Positions 43,864-53,176 are shown, numbered from the stretch's first letter. The stretch is 64,000 nt of DNA from Stutzerimonas stutzeri (GCF_009789555.1 NZ_CP046902.1:1311001-1375000); one strand, 5' to 3'. Numbers and translations: made by a program. The notes: generated from the letters alone by a model not told the origin.

Positions 43864-45144
43864 ATGAGCAAGACCAACGAATCCCTGATGCAACGCCGTG
43901 TCGCTGCCGTTCCCCGTGGAGTCGGTCAGATTCATCCGATCTTTGCCGACCATGCGACCAACTGCAGTGTCGTCGATGTCGAGGGGCGCGAGTTCATCGA
44001 CTTCGCCGGCGGTATCGCCGTGCTGAACACCGGTCACCTGCATCCGAAGATCATCCGGGCAGTGGAGGCACAGCTGCACAAGCTGACCCATACCTGCTTT
44101 CAGGTGCTGGCCTACGAGCCCTACGTCGAGTTGTGCGAGAAGATCAACGCGCGTGTCCCGGGTGATTTCGCCAAGAAAACCCTGCTGGTCACCACGGGCT
44201 CCGAAGCGGTGGAGAACGCCGTGAAAATTGCCCGCGCGGCGACCGGCCGCGCCGGGGTGATCGCGTTCACGGGGGCCTATCACGGGCGCACCATGATGAC
44301 GCTCGGCCTGACCGGCAAGGTCGCGCCTTACTCGACGGGAATGGGGCTGATGCCGGGGGGCATCTTCCGCGCGCTGTATCCTTGCGCCATCCATGGGGTC
44401 AGCGTGGATGAGTCGATCGAAAGCATTGAACGCATCTTCAAGAACGACGCCGAGCCGCGCGACATCGCTGCGATCATCATCGAGCCGGTGCAGGGCGAAG
44501 GGGGGTTCAATGTTGCGCCGAAGGCGTTCATGGTCCGCCTGCGGGCGCTCTGCGATCAGCACGGCATCCTGCTGATCGCCGACGAGGTTCAGACTGGCGC
44601 TGGACGCACCGGCACGTTTTTCGCGATGGAGCAGATGGGCGCGGTGGCCGACCTCACCACGTTCGCCAAGTCCGTTGGCGGCGGTTTCCCGATTGCAGGC
44701 GTCTGCGGCAAGGCCGAAATCATGGACGCCATCGCGCCGGGCGGTCTCGGCGGTACCTATGCCGGTAATCCGCTGTCCTGCGCTGCGGCGCTGGCGGTCA
44801 TGGATATCTTCGAAGAGGAGAAGCTGCTGGATCGTTGCAGGGCGGTAGGGCAGAAGCTCACCGCCGGGCTCGAAGCCATCCAGGCGCGTCATAAGGAAAT
44901 CGCCGATGTGCGTGGCTTGGGCGCGATGGTCGCCATCGAGCTGTTCGAGGACGGCGATCGTGCGCGTCCAGCGGCGGCGCTGACCGCGCAACTGGTGTCG
45001 CGAGCGCGGGACAAGGGCCTGATCCTGTTGTCGTGCGGTACGTACTACAACGTACTGCGGGTGCTGGTGCCGCTGACGGTCGAAGACGCGCTGCTCGAGC
45101 GCGGCCTGGCGATCATCGCCGAGTGCTTCGAAGAACTCACCTGA
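43864..45144 (+). CDS. gabT: 4-aminobutyrate aminotransferase
   Basis: A 426-residue class-III PLP aminotransferase of exactly GabT length. Landmarks: NTGHLHPKIIRAVEAQLHKL, TTGSEAVENAVKIARAATGR (phosphate site), IADEVQTGAGRTGTFFAMEQ with the PLP Asp, and TTFAKSVGGGFPIAGV with the Schiff-base Lys. It moves the amino group of GABA (or 5-aminovalerate, as DavT) to 2-oxoglutarate. No gabD partner is adjacent. In P. aeruginosa the genes before rpe include, as I recall, a GABA/5-aminovalerate transporter, so the locus may be a conserved GABA site. Confidence 0.93.
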   Translation: MSKTNESLMQRRVAAVPRGVGQIHPIFADHATNCSVVDVEGREFIDFAGGIAVLNTGHLHPKIIRAVEAQLHKLTHTCFQVLAYEPYVELCEKINARVPGDFAKKTLLVTTGSEAVENAVKIARAATGRAGVIAFTGAYHGRTMMTLGLTGKVAPYSTGMGLMPGGIFRALYPCAIHGVSVDESIESIERIFKNDAEPRDIAAIIIEPVQGEGGFNVAPKAFMVRLRALCDQHGILLIADEVQTGAGRTGTFFAMEQMGAVADLTTFAKSVGGGFPIAGVCGKAEIMDAIAPGGLGGTYAGNPLSCAAALAVMDIFEEEKLLDRCRAVGQKLTAGLEAIQARHKEIADVRGLGAMVAIELFEDGDRARPAAALTAQLVSRARDKGLILLSCGTYYNVLRVLVPLTVEDALLERGLAIIAECFEELT

Positions 45145-45245
45145 CCTACGCGGCGTGCTGGCCCCGGCAATGGATGTCAGGCGCGCCGCAAGGTCGACCC
45201 CTCGGGTACAATGCGGCGCATTCTGCCGTGCTACCCGAGGTCGTC

Positions 45246-45920
45246 ATGCTGCCGTTTGCCATCGCCCCCTCCATCCTGTCAGCCAATTTCGCTCGCTTGG
45301 GCGATGAAGTGGACAACGTACTCGCCGCCGGCGCGGACATCGTTCACTTCGATGTGATGGACAACCACTACGTACCCAATCTGACGATCGGCCCGATGGT
45401 CTGTTCGGCGCTGCGCAAGCATGGCGTCACCGCACCCATCGACGTGCACCTGATGGTCAAGCCGGTGGATCGCATGATCGGCGACTTCCTCGAGGCGGGC
45501 GCCAGCTATATCACCTTCCACCCGGAAGCCTCCGAGCATATCGACCGCTCCCTACAACTGATCAAGGACGGCGGCGCCAAGGCGGGTCTGGTGTTCAACC
45601 CGGCCACCCCGCTGGATGTGCTCAAGTACGTCATGGACAAGATCGACATGGTCCTGCTGATGAGCGTCAACCCCGGTTTCGGCGGGCAGAAGTTCATCCC
45701 GGGTACGCTGGACAAACTGCGCGAAGCGCGCGCGCTGATCGACGCCAGCGGGCGGGAAATCCGCCTGGAGATCGATGGCGGCGTCAATCCGGGCAACATT
45801 CGCGAGATTGCCGCGGCGGGCGCGGACACCTTTGTCGCCGGATCGGCCATTTTCAATCAGCCGGACTACAAGGCTGTGATCGACCAGATGCGCGCCGAAC
45901 TGGCGCTGGCCCGTCCATGA
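45246..45920 (+). CDS. rpe: Ribulose-phosphate 3-epimerase
   Basis: Start ATG 45246 (MLPFAIAPSILSANFARLG) gives 224 residues. TIM-barrel motifs: HFDVMDNHYVPNLTIGP, DVHLMVKPVDRMI, MSVNPGFGGQKF and EIDGGVNPGNI with the catalytic Asp. It interconverts ribulose- and xylulose-5-phosphate. It overlaps gph by four bases, the conserved rpe-gph-trpE order. Confidence 0.97.
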   Translation: MLPFAIAPSILSANFARLGDEVDNVLAAGADIVHFDVMDNHYVPNLTIGPMVCSALRKHGVTAPIDVHLMVKPVDRMIGDFLEAGASYITFHPEASEHIDRSLQLIKDGGAKAGLVFNPATPLDVLKYVMDKIDMVLLMSVNPGFGGQKFIPGTLDKLREARALIDASGREIRLEIDGGVNPGNIREIAAAGADTFVAGSAIFNQPDYKAVIDQMRAELALARP

Positions 45921-46618
45921 CGCCTCTGGAGCAGCTGTTCGACGGCACGTTGCCACGGCTTGTAATGTTCGACCTCGACGGCACACTGATGGACTCAGTG
46001 CCGGACCTCGCCGCGGCGGTGGACAAGATGCTGATGCTGCTTGGGCGCGAGCCGGCGGGTGTGGCGCGGGTACGTGACTGGGTCGGCAACGGCTCGCGCG
46101 TACTGGTGCGCCGTGCGCTGGCAGGCGGCATGCAGCACGACGGCGTGAAGGATGAGCTGGCCGATGAAGCGTTGGCGCTGTTCATGCAGGCCTATTCAGG
46201 GGGTCATGGCCTGACCACTGTCTACCCAGGCGTGCGCGACTGCCTGGACTGGCTGCGCGAACGCGAGGTGAAGCTTGCGATCATCACCAACAAGCCTTCA
46301 CAGTTCATCGAACCGCTGCTCGATGAAAAGGGCCTTGCCGGCTATTTTCATTGGCTGGTCGGCGGCGACACGCTGGCACAGCAAAAGCCTGACCCGGCCG
46401 CTTTGTTCTGGGTCATCGAGCAGGCGGGCGTCACCCCGCGCGAATCGCTGTTCGTCGGTGACTCGCGCAACGATGTGCGTGCCGCTCGCGCGGCAGGGGT
46501 GCCCTGCGTAGCGCTCAGCTATGGTTACAACCATGGCGAGCCCATCACCGATGAACAGCCGGCACTGGTGCTCGACGACCTGCGCAAGTTGGTTGCTTCG
46601 CCCACGGGGCTGCGCTAG
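45917..46618 (+). CDS. gph: Phosphoglycolate phosphatase (HAD family)
   Basis: A 233-residue HAD phosphatase with nucleophile motif VMFDLDGTLMDSVPDL (about 16-31), motif II IITNKPSQF and motif III-IV GDSRNDVRAARAAG. It dephosphorylates 2-phosphoglycolate formed during DNA repair. Pseudomonas has the related MupP for MurNAc-6-phosphate; position after rpe favours Gph here. Confidence 0.94.
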   Translation: MTPLEQLFDGTLPRLVMFDLDGTLMDSVPDLAAAVDKMLMLLGREPAGVARVRDWVGNGSRVLVRRALAGGMQHDGVKDELADEALALFMQAYSGGHGLTTVYPGVRDCLDWLREREVKLAIITNKPSQFIEPLLDEKGLAGYFHWLVGGDTLAQQKPDPAALFWVIEQAGVTPRESLFVGDSRNDVRAARAAGVPCVALSYGYNHGEPITDEQPALVLDDLRKLVASPTGLR

Positions 46619-46683
46619 TGTGGCTTTACTTCGCAAACCCCCGCAGACGAGATCAGATCGTGGTGGTCACCCGCAAACAATGG

Positions 46684-46728
46684 ATGAATGTCATCAAGGC
46701 CCTGGCCCGTTGGCGCTGGCGCGCCTGA
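46684..46728 (+). CDS. trpL: Probable trp leader peptide upstream of trpE
   Basis: A 14-residue open frame MNVIKALARWRWRA ends at TGA 46728, 72 bases before trpE. Two Trp codons in three positions lie near the stop; a third Trp codon (46681-46683) enters if translation starts at GTG 46660 or 46663. That is the layout of ribosome-mediated attenuation. Attenuation of trpE has been reported in P. putida. A small hairpin CCGGT/ACCGG at 46738-46750 follows, but the T-run is poor, so the terminator half is not convincing. No strong ribosome site is seen. Confidence 0.55.
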   Translation: MNVIKALARWRWRA

Positions 46729-46800
46729 TATTCCCTGCCGGTTCGACCGGTACGTTTGCTGTACATGACCCTAGTAGCTCCCTCCGACCACGAGGCTGAC

Positions 46801-48285
46801 ATGACCCGCGAAGAATTCCTGCGCTTGGCCGCCGAAGGCCACAACCGCATCCCCCTCTCGTTCGAAACCATTGCCGATTTCGACACGCCGCTGACGCTGT
46901 ACCTCAAGCTTGCCGACGCGCCCAACTCCTATCTGCTCGAATCCGTGCAGGGCGGCGAAAAATGGGGCCGCTATTCCATCATCGGACTGCCGTGTCGCAC
47001 CGTCCTGCGGGTGCACGATCATCACATCAGCGTGAGCACCGATGGCATCGAGACCGAACACCTGGAGGTCGAGGACCCGCTCACCTTCGTCGAAGCCTTC
47101 CAGCAGCGTTACCGCGTGGCGCCGGTCGACGGCCTGCCGCGTTTCAACGGCGGCCTGGTGGGCTACTTCGGTTACGACAGCGTGCGCTATGTAGAGCGCA
47201 AGCTGGCGACCTGCCCGAACCCCGACCCGTTGGGAACGCCGGACATCCTGCTGATGGTGTCCGACGCGGTGGTGGTGTTCGACAACCTTGCCGGCAAGCT
47301 GCACTGCATCGTGCTGGTCGACCCCTCGCAGGAAGGCGCATATGAGGCGGGGCTGCAGACATTGCAGACGTTGCGCGACAAGCTTCGGCGCCCGATCACG
47401 CCACGCCTGGGCCTGGATTTCGAGCGTAGCGGTGGCGCGGAGCCCGCGTTTCGCTCGAGCTTCACTCATGAGGACTATGAAGCCGCGGTCAACCGCATCA
47501 AGGACTACATCCTGGCTGGCGACTGCATGCAGGTGGTGATCTCCCAGCGCATGTCGATTCCTTTCAAGGCTGCGCCGATCGATCTCTATCGTGCGCTGCG
47601 CTGCTTCAACCCGACGCCTTACATGTACTTCTTCAACTTCGGTGATTTCCACGTGGTGGGTTCGTCGCCGGAAGTGCTGGTGCGTGTCGAGGAGGGCCTG
47701 GTCACGGTCCGGCCAATCGCCGGCACGCGCCCGCGCGGTGCCAATGAAGACGCCGACCTCGCCCTGGAACAGGACCTGCTGAGCGATGCCAAGGAACTGG
47801 CCGAGCACCTGATGCTGATCGACCTCGGCCGCAACGATGTCGGTCGTGTAGCGGACAACGGCTCGGTACGGCTCACTGAAAAGATGGTCATCGAGCGCTA
47901 TTCCAATGTCATGCATATCGTTTCCAACGTCACCGGGCAGCTCAAGGCGCCATTGACGGCGATGGATGCCCTGCGCGCGATCCTGCCCGCCGGCACCTTG
48001 TCCGGCGCGCCGAAGATTCGTGCCATGGAGATCATCGACGAGCTGGAGCCGGTCAAGCGCGGTGTCTACGGCGGCGCCGTCGGCTATCTGGCCTGGAACG
48101 GCAACATGGACACCGCCATTGCCATCCGAACCGCGGTGATCAAGGACGGCGAGTTGCACGTGCAGGCGGGTGCCGGCATCGTCGCGGACTCGCAACCGGC
48201 GCTGGAATGGGAAGAAACGCTGAACAAGCGTCGCGCAATGTTCCGCGCGGTGGCTCTGGCCGAACACGACCCGCAGGAGAACTGA
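46801..48285 (+). CDS. trpE: Anthranilate synthase component I
   Basis: Start ATG 46801 (MTREEFLRLAAEGHNRIPL), with GAGG seven bases upstream; the frame extends back to 46756 without support. The 494-residue product has an N-terminal feedback domain with LLESVQGGEKWGRYS (Trp-binding) and a chorismate-binding domain with SSPEVLVRVEEGLVTVRPIAGTRPRG split by residues, LIDLGRNDVGRVA and SGAPKIRAMEIIDELE. It makes anthranilate from chorismate with TrpG. The trpG gene follows after only two bases. Confidence 0.97.
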   Translation: MTREEFLRLAAEGHNRIPLSFETIADFDTPLTLYLKLADAPNSYLLESVQGGEKWGRYSIIGLPCRTVLRVHDHHISVSTDGIETEHLEVEDPLTFVEAFQQRYRVAPVDGLPRFNGGLVGYFGYDSVRYVERKLATCPNPDPLGTPDILLMVSDAVVVFDNLAGKLHCIVLVDPSQEGAYEAGLQTLQTLRDKLRRPITPRLGLDFERSGGAEPAFRSSFTHEDYEAAVNRIKDYILAGDCMQVVISQRMSIPFKAAPIDLYRALRCFNPTPYMYFFNFGDFHVVGSSPEVLVRVEEGLVTVRPIAGTRPRGANEDADLALEQDLLSDAKELAEHLMLIDLGRNDVGRVADNGSVRLTEKMVIERYSNVMHIVSNVTGQLKAPLTAMDALRAILPAGTLSGAPKIRAMEIIDELEPVKRGVYGGAVGYLAWNGNMDTAIAIRTAVIKDGELHVQAGAGIVADSQPALEWEETLNKRRAMFRAVALAEHDPQEN

Positions 48286-48287
48286 TC

Positions 48288-48881
48288 ATGTTGCTGATGC
48301 TCGATAACTACGATTCCTTCACCTACAACGTGGTGCAGTACCTGGGCGAGCTTGGCGCGGACGTCAAAGTCGTGCGCAACGATGAGTTGAGTGTGGACGA
48401 AATCGAAGCCATGAAGCCCGAGCGTATCGTCGTCTCGCCGGGCCCCTGCACGCCGAACGAGGCGGGCATCTCTCTGGAGCTGATCCATCATTTCGCCGGC
48501 AAGCTACCGATTCTCGGTGTCTGTCTGGGCCACCAGAGCATCGGCCAGGCGTTCGGCGGCGATGTCGTGCGTGCGCGGCAGGTCATGCACGGCAAGACGA
48601 GCCCGGTGTATCACGAGAATGCCGGGGTGTTCGATGGGCTGAACAACCCCTTGACGGTCACCCGCTACCATTCACTGGTGGTCAAGGCGGACACGCTTCC
48701 CGCCTGTCTTGAGGTCACCGCCTGGACGCAGGCCGATGACGGCAGCATCGGTGAGATCATGGGCCTGCGGCACAAGACGTTGAACGTCGAGGGCGTGCAG
48801 TTCCATCCTGAATCGATACTCACCGAGCAGGGACATGAGCTGTTCGCCAATTTTCTGAAGCAAACCGGAGGCGTGCGCTGA
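48288..48881 (+). CDS. trpG: Anthranilate synthase component II (glutamine amidotransferase)
   Basis: Start ATG 48288 gives 197 residues. Class-I amidotransferase triad: Cys in GVCLGHQSIGQAFGG (about 76-90) and His-x-Glu in GVQFHPESIL (about 165-174). It supplies ammonia to TrpE. It overlaps trpD by one base (TGATG). Direct contact with trpE is notable because other pseudomonads have a large insertion here. Confidence 0.97.
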   Translation: MLLMLDNYDSFTYNVVQYLGELGADVKVVRNDELSVDEIEAMKPERIVVSPGPCTPNEAGISLELIHHFAGKLPILGVCLGHQSIGQAFGGDVVRARQVMHGKTSPVYHENAGVFDGLNNPLTVTRYHSLVVKADTLPACLEVTAWTQADDGSIGEIMGLRHKTLNVEGVQFHPESILTEQGHELFANFLKQTGGVR

Positions 48882-49927
48882 TGGATATCAAGGAAGCCCT
48901 GAGTCGCATCGTCGGCCAACTCGACCTGACTACCGAAGAAATGAAAGCGGTCATGCGCCAGATCATGACCGGTCAGTGCAGCGATGCGCAGATCGGCGCG
49001 TTCCTCATGGGGATGCGCATGAAGAGCGAGACCATCGACGAAATCGTCGGGGCCGTGCAAGTGATGCGCGAACTTGCCGAGCCCGTGCATTTCGATACCC
49101 ACCGACTGGTGGATACCTGCGGCACCGGTGGCGACGGCATGAACATCTTCAACGTCTCCACAGCCGCTGCGTTCGTGGTTGCGGCTGCGGGTGGAAAGGT
49201 AGCCAAGCATGGCAACCGTGCGGTCTCGGGCAAGAGCGGCAGCGCCGATCTGCTCGAGGCGGCCGGGGTTTACCTGGACCTGACGCCCGAGCAGGTGGCG
49301 CGCAGCGTCGATGCCGTCGGGGTTGGCTTCATGTTCGCGCCGGCCCACCATGGCGCGATGAAATACGCCGCAGGGCCACGCCGCGAGCTCGGGCTGCGTA
49401 CGCTGTTCAATATTCTCGGACCAATGTCCAATCCCGCCGGGGTGAAGCATCAGGTGCTTGGCGTGTTCAGCAAGGAGCTCTGCCGACCGATGGCTGAGGT
49501 GCTCGCGCGGCTGGGTAGCAAGCATGTGCTGGTGGTACACGCGCAGGACGGGCTGGATGAAATAAGCCTGGCGGCGCCCACCTATGTGGCCGAGCTGAAC
49601 GACGGCGAGATCAGTGAATACCGCGTTCAGCCGGAGGATTTCGGGATCAAGAGCCAGAGCCTGATCGGTCTCAACGTCGATGATGCGCAGGGCTCGCTGG
49701 TCTTGATCCGGGACGCCCTGGGTCGTCGCAAGACCGAAAACGGCCAGAAGGCCGCCGATATGATCGTACTCAATGCGGGTGCTGCGCTTTACGCGGCTGA
49801 CGTGGCGAGCAGTTTGAAGCAGGGCGTTGAAATCGCCCATGATGCGCTCCACACCGGTCTGGCGCGGGACAAGTTCGACGAGTTGGTTTCCTTTACCGTG
49901 GTGTTCAAGCAGGAGAGTTCACGATGA
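48881..49927 (+). CDS. trpD: Anthranilate phosphoribosyltransferase
   Basis: A 348-residue protein. PRPP-binding signature DTCGTGGDGMNIFNVST (about 78-94), KHGNRAVSGKSGSADLLEA, and GPMSNPAGVKHQVLGVF. It joins anthranilate to phosphoribosyl pyrophosphate. It overlaps trpG by one base and trpC by four, so trpGDC is one tightly coupled unit. Confidence 0.97.
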   Translation: MDIKEALSRIVGQLDLTTEEMKAVMRQIMTGQCSDAQIGAFLMGMRMKSETIDEIVGAVQVMRELAEPVHFDTHRLVDTCGTGGDGMNIFNVSTAAAFVVAAAGGKVAKHGNRAVSGKSGSADLLEAAGVYLDLTPEQVARSVDAVGVGFMFAPAHHGAMKYAAGPRRELGLRTLFNILGPMSNPAGVKHQVLGVFSKELCRPMAEVLARLGSKHVLVVHAQDGLDEISLAAPTYVAELNDGEISEYRVQPEDFGIKSQSLIGLNVDDAQGSLVLIRDALGRRKTENGQKAADMIVLNAGAALYAADVASSLKQGVEIAHDALHTGLARDKFDELVSFTVVFKQESSR

Positions 49928-50757
49928 GCGTACCGACGGTTCTGGAGAAGATCATCACGCGCAAGCGCGAAGAAGTGACAGAGCGACGTGCACGTCTTGG
50001 CTTGGCCGAACTCGAACGGCTGGCGGCTGCGGCAGACCCTGTCCGTGGTTTCGCGCAGCGTCTGCAGGAGCAGGTGAGCAACAAACAGCCAGCTGTCATC
50101 GCCGAGGTCAAGAAAGCTTCGCCAAGCAAGGGTGTGCTGCGTGAGGTGTTCGTGCCTGCCGACATCGCGAAAAGCTACGAGGCGGGCGGCGCGACCTGCT
50201 TGTCGGTACTGACCGACATCGATTTCTTCCAGGGCGCCGACGAGTATCTGAAGCAGGCGCGCGCGGCCTGCACGCTGCCTGTGATTCGCAAGGACTTCAT
50301 GGTCGACCCCTATCAGGTTGTCGAGGCGAGGGCGCTGGGTGCCGATTGCATTCTGTTGATCGTCGCGGCGCTGGACGATGCGCAACTGGCCGAGCTGGCC
50401 GATGTGGCAAGGGAGCAGGGGCTCGACGTGCTGGTGGAAGTCCATGATGGGGCGGAGCTGGAGCGCGCCCTACGACTAGAGACGCCACTGCTGGGAATCA
50501 ACAACCGTAACCTGCACACGTTCGAGCTCAGCCTGGAAACCACCCTTGACCTGCTGCCGCGGATTCCGCGTGACCGGCTGGTGGTAACCGAGAGCGGAAT
50601 ACTCCATCGCGCCGATGTCGAGCTGATGGAAATCAACGAGGTATATGCGTTCCTGGTCGGCGAAGCCTTCATGCGCGCCGAGCAACCCGGTGTCGAACTG
50701 CAGCGCTTGTTTTTTCCGGGGCGCGCCCGACCGCGGTTGGCTGGTGAGCCGGACTGA
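49924..50757 (+). CDS. trpC: Indole-3-glycerol-phosphate synthase
   Basis: A 277-residue TIM-barrel enzyme. Motifs: VIAEVKKASPSKG with the catalytic Lys, YEAGGATCLSVLTDIDFFQG, VIRKDFMVDPYQV, LLGINNRNLHTFELSLETT and VVTESGI. It closes the indole ring. It is last in trpGDC, with a strong terminator 10 bases after its stop. Confidence 0.97.
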   Translation: MSVPTVLEKIITRKREEVTERRARLGLAELERLAAAADPVRGFAQRLQEQVSNKQPAVIAEVKKASPSKGVLREVFVPADIAKSYEAGGATCLSVLTDIDFFQGADEYLKQARAACTLPVIRKDFMVDPYQVVEARALGADCILLIVAALDDAQLAELADVAREQGLDVLVEVHDGAELERALRLETPLLGINNRNLHTFELSLETTLDLLPRIPRDRLVVTESGILHRADVELMEINEVYAFLVGEAFMRAEQPGVELQRLFFPGRARPRLAGEPD

Positions 50758-50767
50758 TCCGATGACG

Positions 50768-50803
50768 ATTGAAAAAGCCGGCCATGTTGCCGGCTTTTTC
50801 AAT
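50768..50803. terminator. Bidirectional terminator between trpC and vfr
   Basis: A 15-bp perfect stem (50768-50782 with 50789-50803) with five A on one arm and five T on the other, loop CATGTT. It lies between the convergent trpC and vfr stops and can end transcription from both sides. Confidence 0.9.
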
Positions 50804-50818
50804 CGATGGGTTCGCTGC

Positions 50819-51463
50819 TCAGCGAGTCCCGAACACCACCATGGTCTTGCCCTTCACATGGACCAGCCCCTGGGACTCGAGGCTCTTGAGTACACGTCCG
50901 ACCATTTCTCGTGAGCATCCGACGATGCGGCCGATTTCCTGACGGGTGATCTTGATCTGCATGCCATCCGGGTGGGTCATCGCATCCGGTTGCTTGCACA
51001 GGTCGAGCAGGGTGCGGGCTACCCGACCGGTCACGTCGAGAAATGCCAGGTCGCCGACCTTGCGGGTCGTGTTGCGCAAACGTTCGGCCATCTGGCTGCC
51101 GAGCGCATACAGGATGTCAGGGTCCTGCTGCGTCAGTTCGCGGAACTTCGCGTAGCTCAGTTCAGCGACCTCGCATTCGGTTTTGGCGCGGACCCAGGCG
51201 CTGCGCTCTTTCTCCGAGCCTTCCTTTTCAAACAACCCCATCTCGCCGAAGAAGTCTCCGGAATTGAGGTAGGCGATGATCATTTCACGACCGTCATCAT
51301 CCTCGATCAGGATGGTGACCGAGCCTTTGACGATGAAGAAAAGCGTTTCGCACCGATCGCCCGCGTAGATGATCGTGCTTTTGGCGGTATAGCGCCGACG
51401 GTGACAATGAGCGAGTAATTTGTCGATGTTCTTAATCTTGGGCGTGAGTGTAAGAGCGACCAT
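50819..51463 (-). CDS. vfr: cAMP-activated global regulator Vfr (Crp family)
   Basis: A 214-residue Crp/Fnr regulator. The cyclic-nucleotide pocket reads SGDFFGEMGLFEKEGSEKER (about 69-88), with the Glu and Arg that hold cAMP. The C-terminal HTH is ITRQEIGRIVGCSREMVGRV (about 169-188). Vfr controls virulence, twitching and quorum-sensing genes in P. aeruginosa. It sits between trpC and the osmC-like gene as in that species. It begins MVALTLTPKIKNIDKLLAHC. Confidence 0.96.
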   Translation of the reverse strand: MVALTLTPKIKNIDKLLAHCHRRRYTAKSTIIYAGDRCETLFFIVKGSVTILIEDDDGREMIIAYLNSGDFFGEMGLFEKEGSEKERSAWVRAKTECEVAELSYAKFRELTQQDPDILYALGSQMAERLRNTTRKVGDLAFLDVTGRVARTLLDLCKQPDAMTHPDGMQIKITRQEIGRIVGCSREMVGRVLKSLESQGLVHVKGKTMVVFGTR

Positions 51464-51680
51464 GCTGTAGTCCCGGAAGATGTGTCCAATAGAAGGCAGT
51501 TCTTATTATGTACGACTGAGTTCTGTAATCAGGCCGACGGAGCTTAACAGACCGGTTCGTATCGACAACAAAACTGCGGCACGAATATCAATTTCAAACC
51601 ATTCATTTCGTCGGATTAAGCGCCTCTGTCACACGCGATGGTCATGCTAAGCTTCGCTCCTTTTTAACCGGAGTCTCTCG

Positions 51681-52103
51681 ATGAAAGCGCGCATTCAGTG
51701 GGCTGGCGAAGCGATGTTTCTAGGCGAGTCTGGCAGTGGCCACGTCGTGGTCATGGATGGCCCCCCTGAAAACGGCGGGCGCAATCTCGGTGTTCGTCCG
51801 ATGGAGATGCTCCTGCTGGGCCTCGGTGGCTGCAGCAATTTCGATGTGGTGAGCATTCTCAAGAAGTCCCGGCAGGCGGTTGAGAGTTGCGAAGCCTTCC
51901 TGGAGGCAGAGCGCGCCGAGGAAGACCCGAAGGTGTTCACCAGAATCCATCTGCGTTTCGTCGTCAAGGGGCGCGCGCTGAAGGAAGCCCAGGTCAAGCG
52001 AGCTGTCGAGCTGTCGGCCGAGAAGTACTGCTCCGCATCGATCATGCTGGGGCGGGCTGGCGTTGAGATCACCCACGAGTACGAGATTGTCGAACTGGGT
52101 TGA
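51681..52103 (+). CDS. OsmC family protein (YhfA-like)
   Basis: A 140-residue OsmC-fold protein. The core is NLGVRPMEMLLLGLGGCSNFDVVSIL with one redox-type Cys (about 51) and a second Cys in EKYCSASIMLG (about 117), the pair used by OsmC/Ohr peroxidases. YhfA-type members are separate from true OsmC and Ohr, with unproven peroxidase activity. It is divergent from vfr, as crp and yhfA are neighbours in E. coli. Confidence 0.9.
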   Translation: MKARIQWAGEAMFLGESGSGHVVVMDGPPENGGRNLGVRPMEMLLLGLGGCSNFDVVSILKKSRQAVESCEAFLEAERAEEDPKVFTRIHLRFVVKGRALKEAQVKRAVELSAEKYCSASIMLGRAGVEITHEYEIVELG

Positions 52104-52222
52104 TCGGTTCGGCTGAGGCCGCAAGGCTCTACGGCGAGGGACAGAGCCCGATGCCGATGTCGTGCCATCTGATTAGCGCGCGCGGGCACTGGAACCGCGC
52201 GCTATCAATCTGCATAATGCGC

Positions 52223-52241
52223 GCCCCGTTTTTAACGGGGC
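52223..52241 (+). terminator. Hairpin in the osmC-speD spacer
   Basis: An 8-bp perfect stem GCCCCGTT/AACGGGGC with a three-base loop (52223-52241). It could end the osmC-like transcript or fold in the speD leader, because a -10-like CATAAT (52213-52218) lies just upstream. No good T-run follows. Confidence 0.4.
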
Positions 52242-52365
52242 CGTCTCGTTAGAACAGCACAGCCACGGTCGCAAATGCGAAGAGGTGTATACGGTCCTAC
52301 GCAGGTACAGGGTACCTGACGGGCACGCTCAATCACGCGGTGAGCCGCATCAAAGAGAGTTTCCA

Positions 52366-53163
52366 ATGGTGAAAAGCAAACTCAAGCTCCACGGGTTCAA
52401 CAACCTGACGAAGTCCTTGAGCTTCAATATCTACGACATCTGCTATGCCGAAACCCAGGAAGATCAGCAGGCGTACGTAGCGTACATCGACGAAGAGTAT
52501 GACGCGGAGCGTCTGACCCAGATTCTGACCGATGTCGTGGATATCATTGGTGCGAATATTCTCAATATTGCGCGGCAGGATTACGAACCGCAGGGCGCGA
52601 GCGTCACCATCCTGATCTCGGAACAGCCGGTTACACCGACCGACAGTCAGATCGAAGAGTCGCCCGGCCCGCTCCCAGACACTATCCTGGCGCATCTGGA
52701 CAAGAGTCACATCACGGTTCATACCTATCCCGAGATCCATCCGGTGGACGGTATCGCAACGTTCCGCGTGGATATCGATGTTTCGACCTGCGGCGTCATC
52801 TCACCGCTGAAGGCGCTCAACTATCTGATTCATCAGTTCGATTCGGATATCGTCACCGTCGATTATCGAGTGCGCGGCTTCACGCGTGACGTGGAAGGCA
52901 AGAAGCATTTCATCGACCACGAGATCAACTCCATCCAGAACTACCTCTCCGAGGACACGCGTTCGGCCTATCAGATGACCGACGTTAACGTTTATCAGGA
53001 GAATCTGTTCCACACCAAGATGCTGTTGAAAGAGTTCGAACTGGAGAACTACCTGTTCGGTGACGCCACCAGCAACCTCTCCGCTCAACAACGCGAGCAG
53101 GTGGAAGAGCGCCTGCGGCACGAGATGCTGGAAATCTTCTACGCCCGCAATATGCCGGGCTGA
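52366..53163 (+). CDS. speD: S-adenosylmethionine decarboxylase proenzyme
   Basis: Start ATG 52366 (MVKSKLKLHGFNNLTKSL) gives 265 residues, the length of the long E. coli-type SpeD; the open frame to 52285 is unsupported. The self-cleavage site is in LDKSHITVHTYPE (Ser114), where Ser becomes the pyruvoyl cofactor. The decarboxylated product feeds spermidine synthesis. It is a monocistronic unit ended by the terminator at 53177. Confidence 0.96.
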   Translation: MVKSKLKLHGFNNLTKSLSFNIYDICYAETQEDQQAYVAYIDEEYDAERLTQILTDVVDIIGANILNIARQDYEPQGASVTILISEQPVTPTDSQIEESPGPLPDTILAHLDKSHITVHTYPEIHPVDGIATFRVDIDVSTCGVISPLKALNYLIHQFDSDIVTVDYRVRGFTRDVEGKKHFIDHEINSIQNYLSEDTRSAYQMTDVNVYQENLFHTKMLLKEFELENYLFGDATSNLSAQQREQVEERLRHEMLEIFYARNMPG

Positions 53164-53176
53164 ACGCGACGCAAAC

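Noticed and set aside
46771..48267. A 498-codon minus-strand open frame opposite trpE
   Set aside because: Codon-bias shadow of trpE; it has a His/Arg/Gln-rich make-up without any domain.
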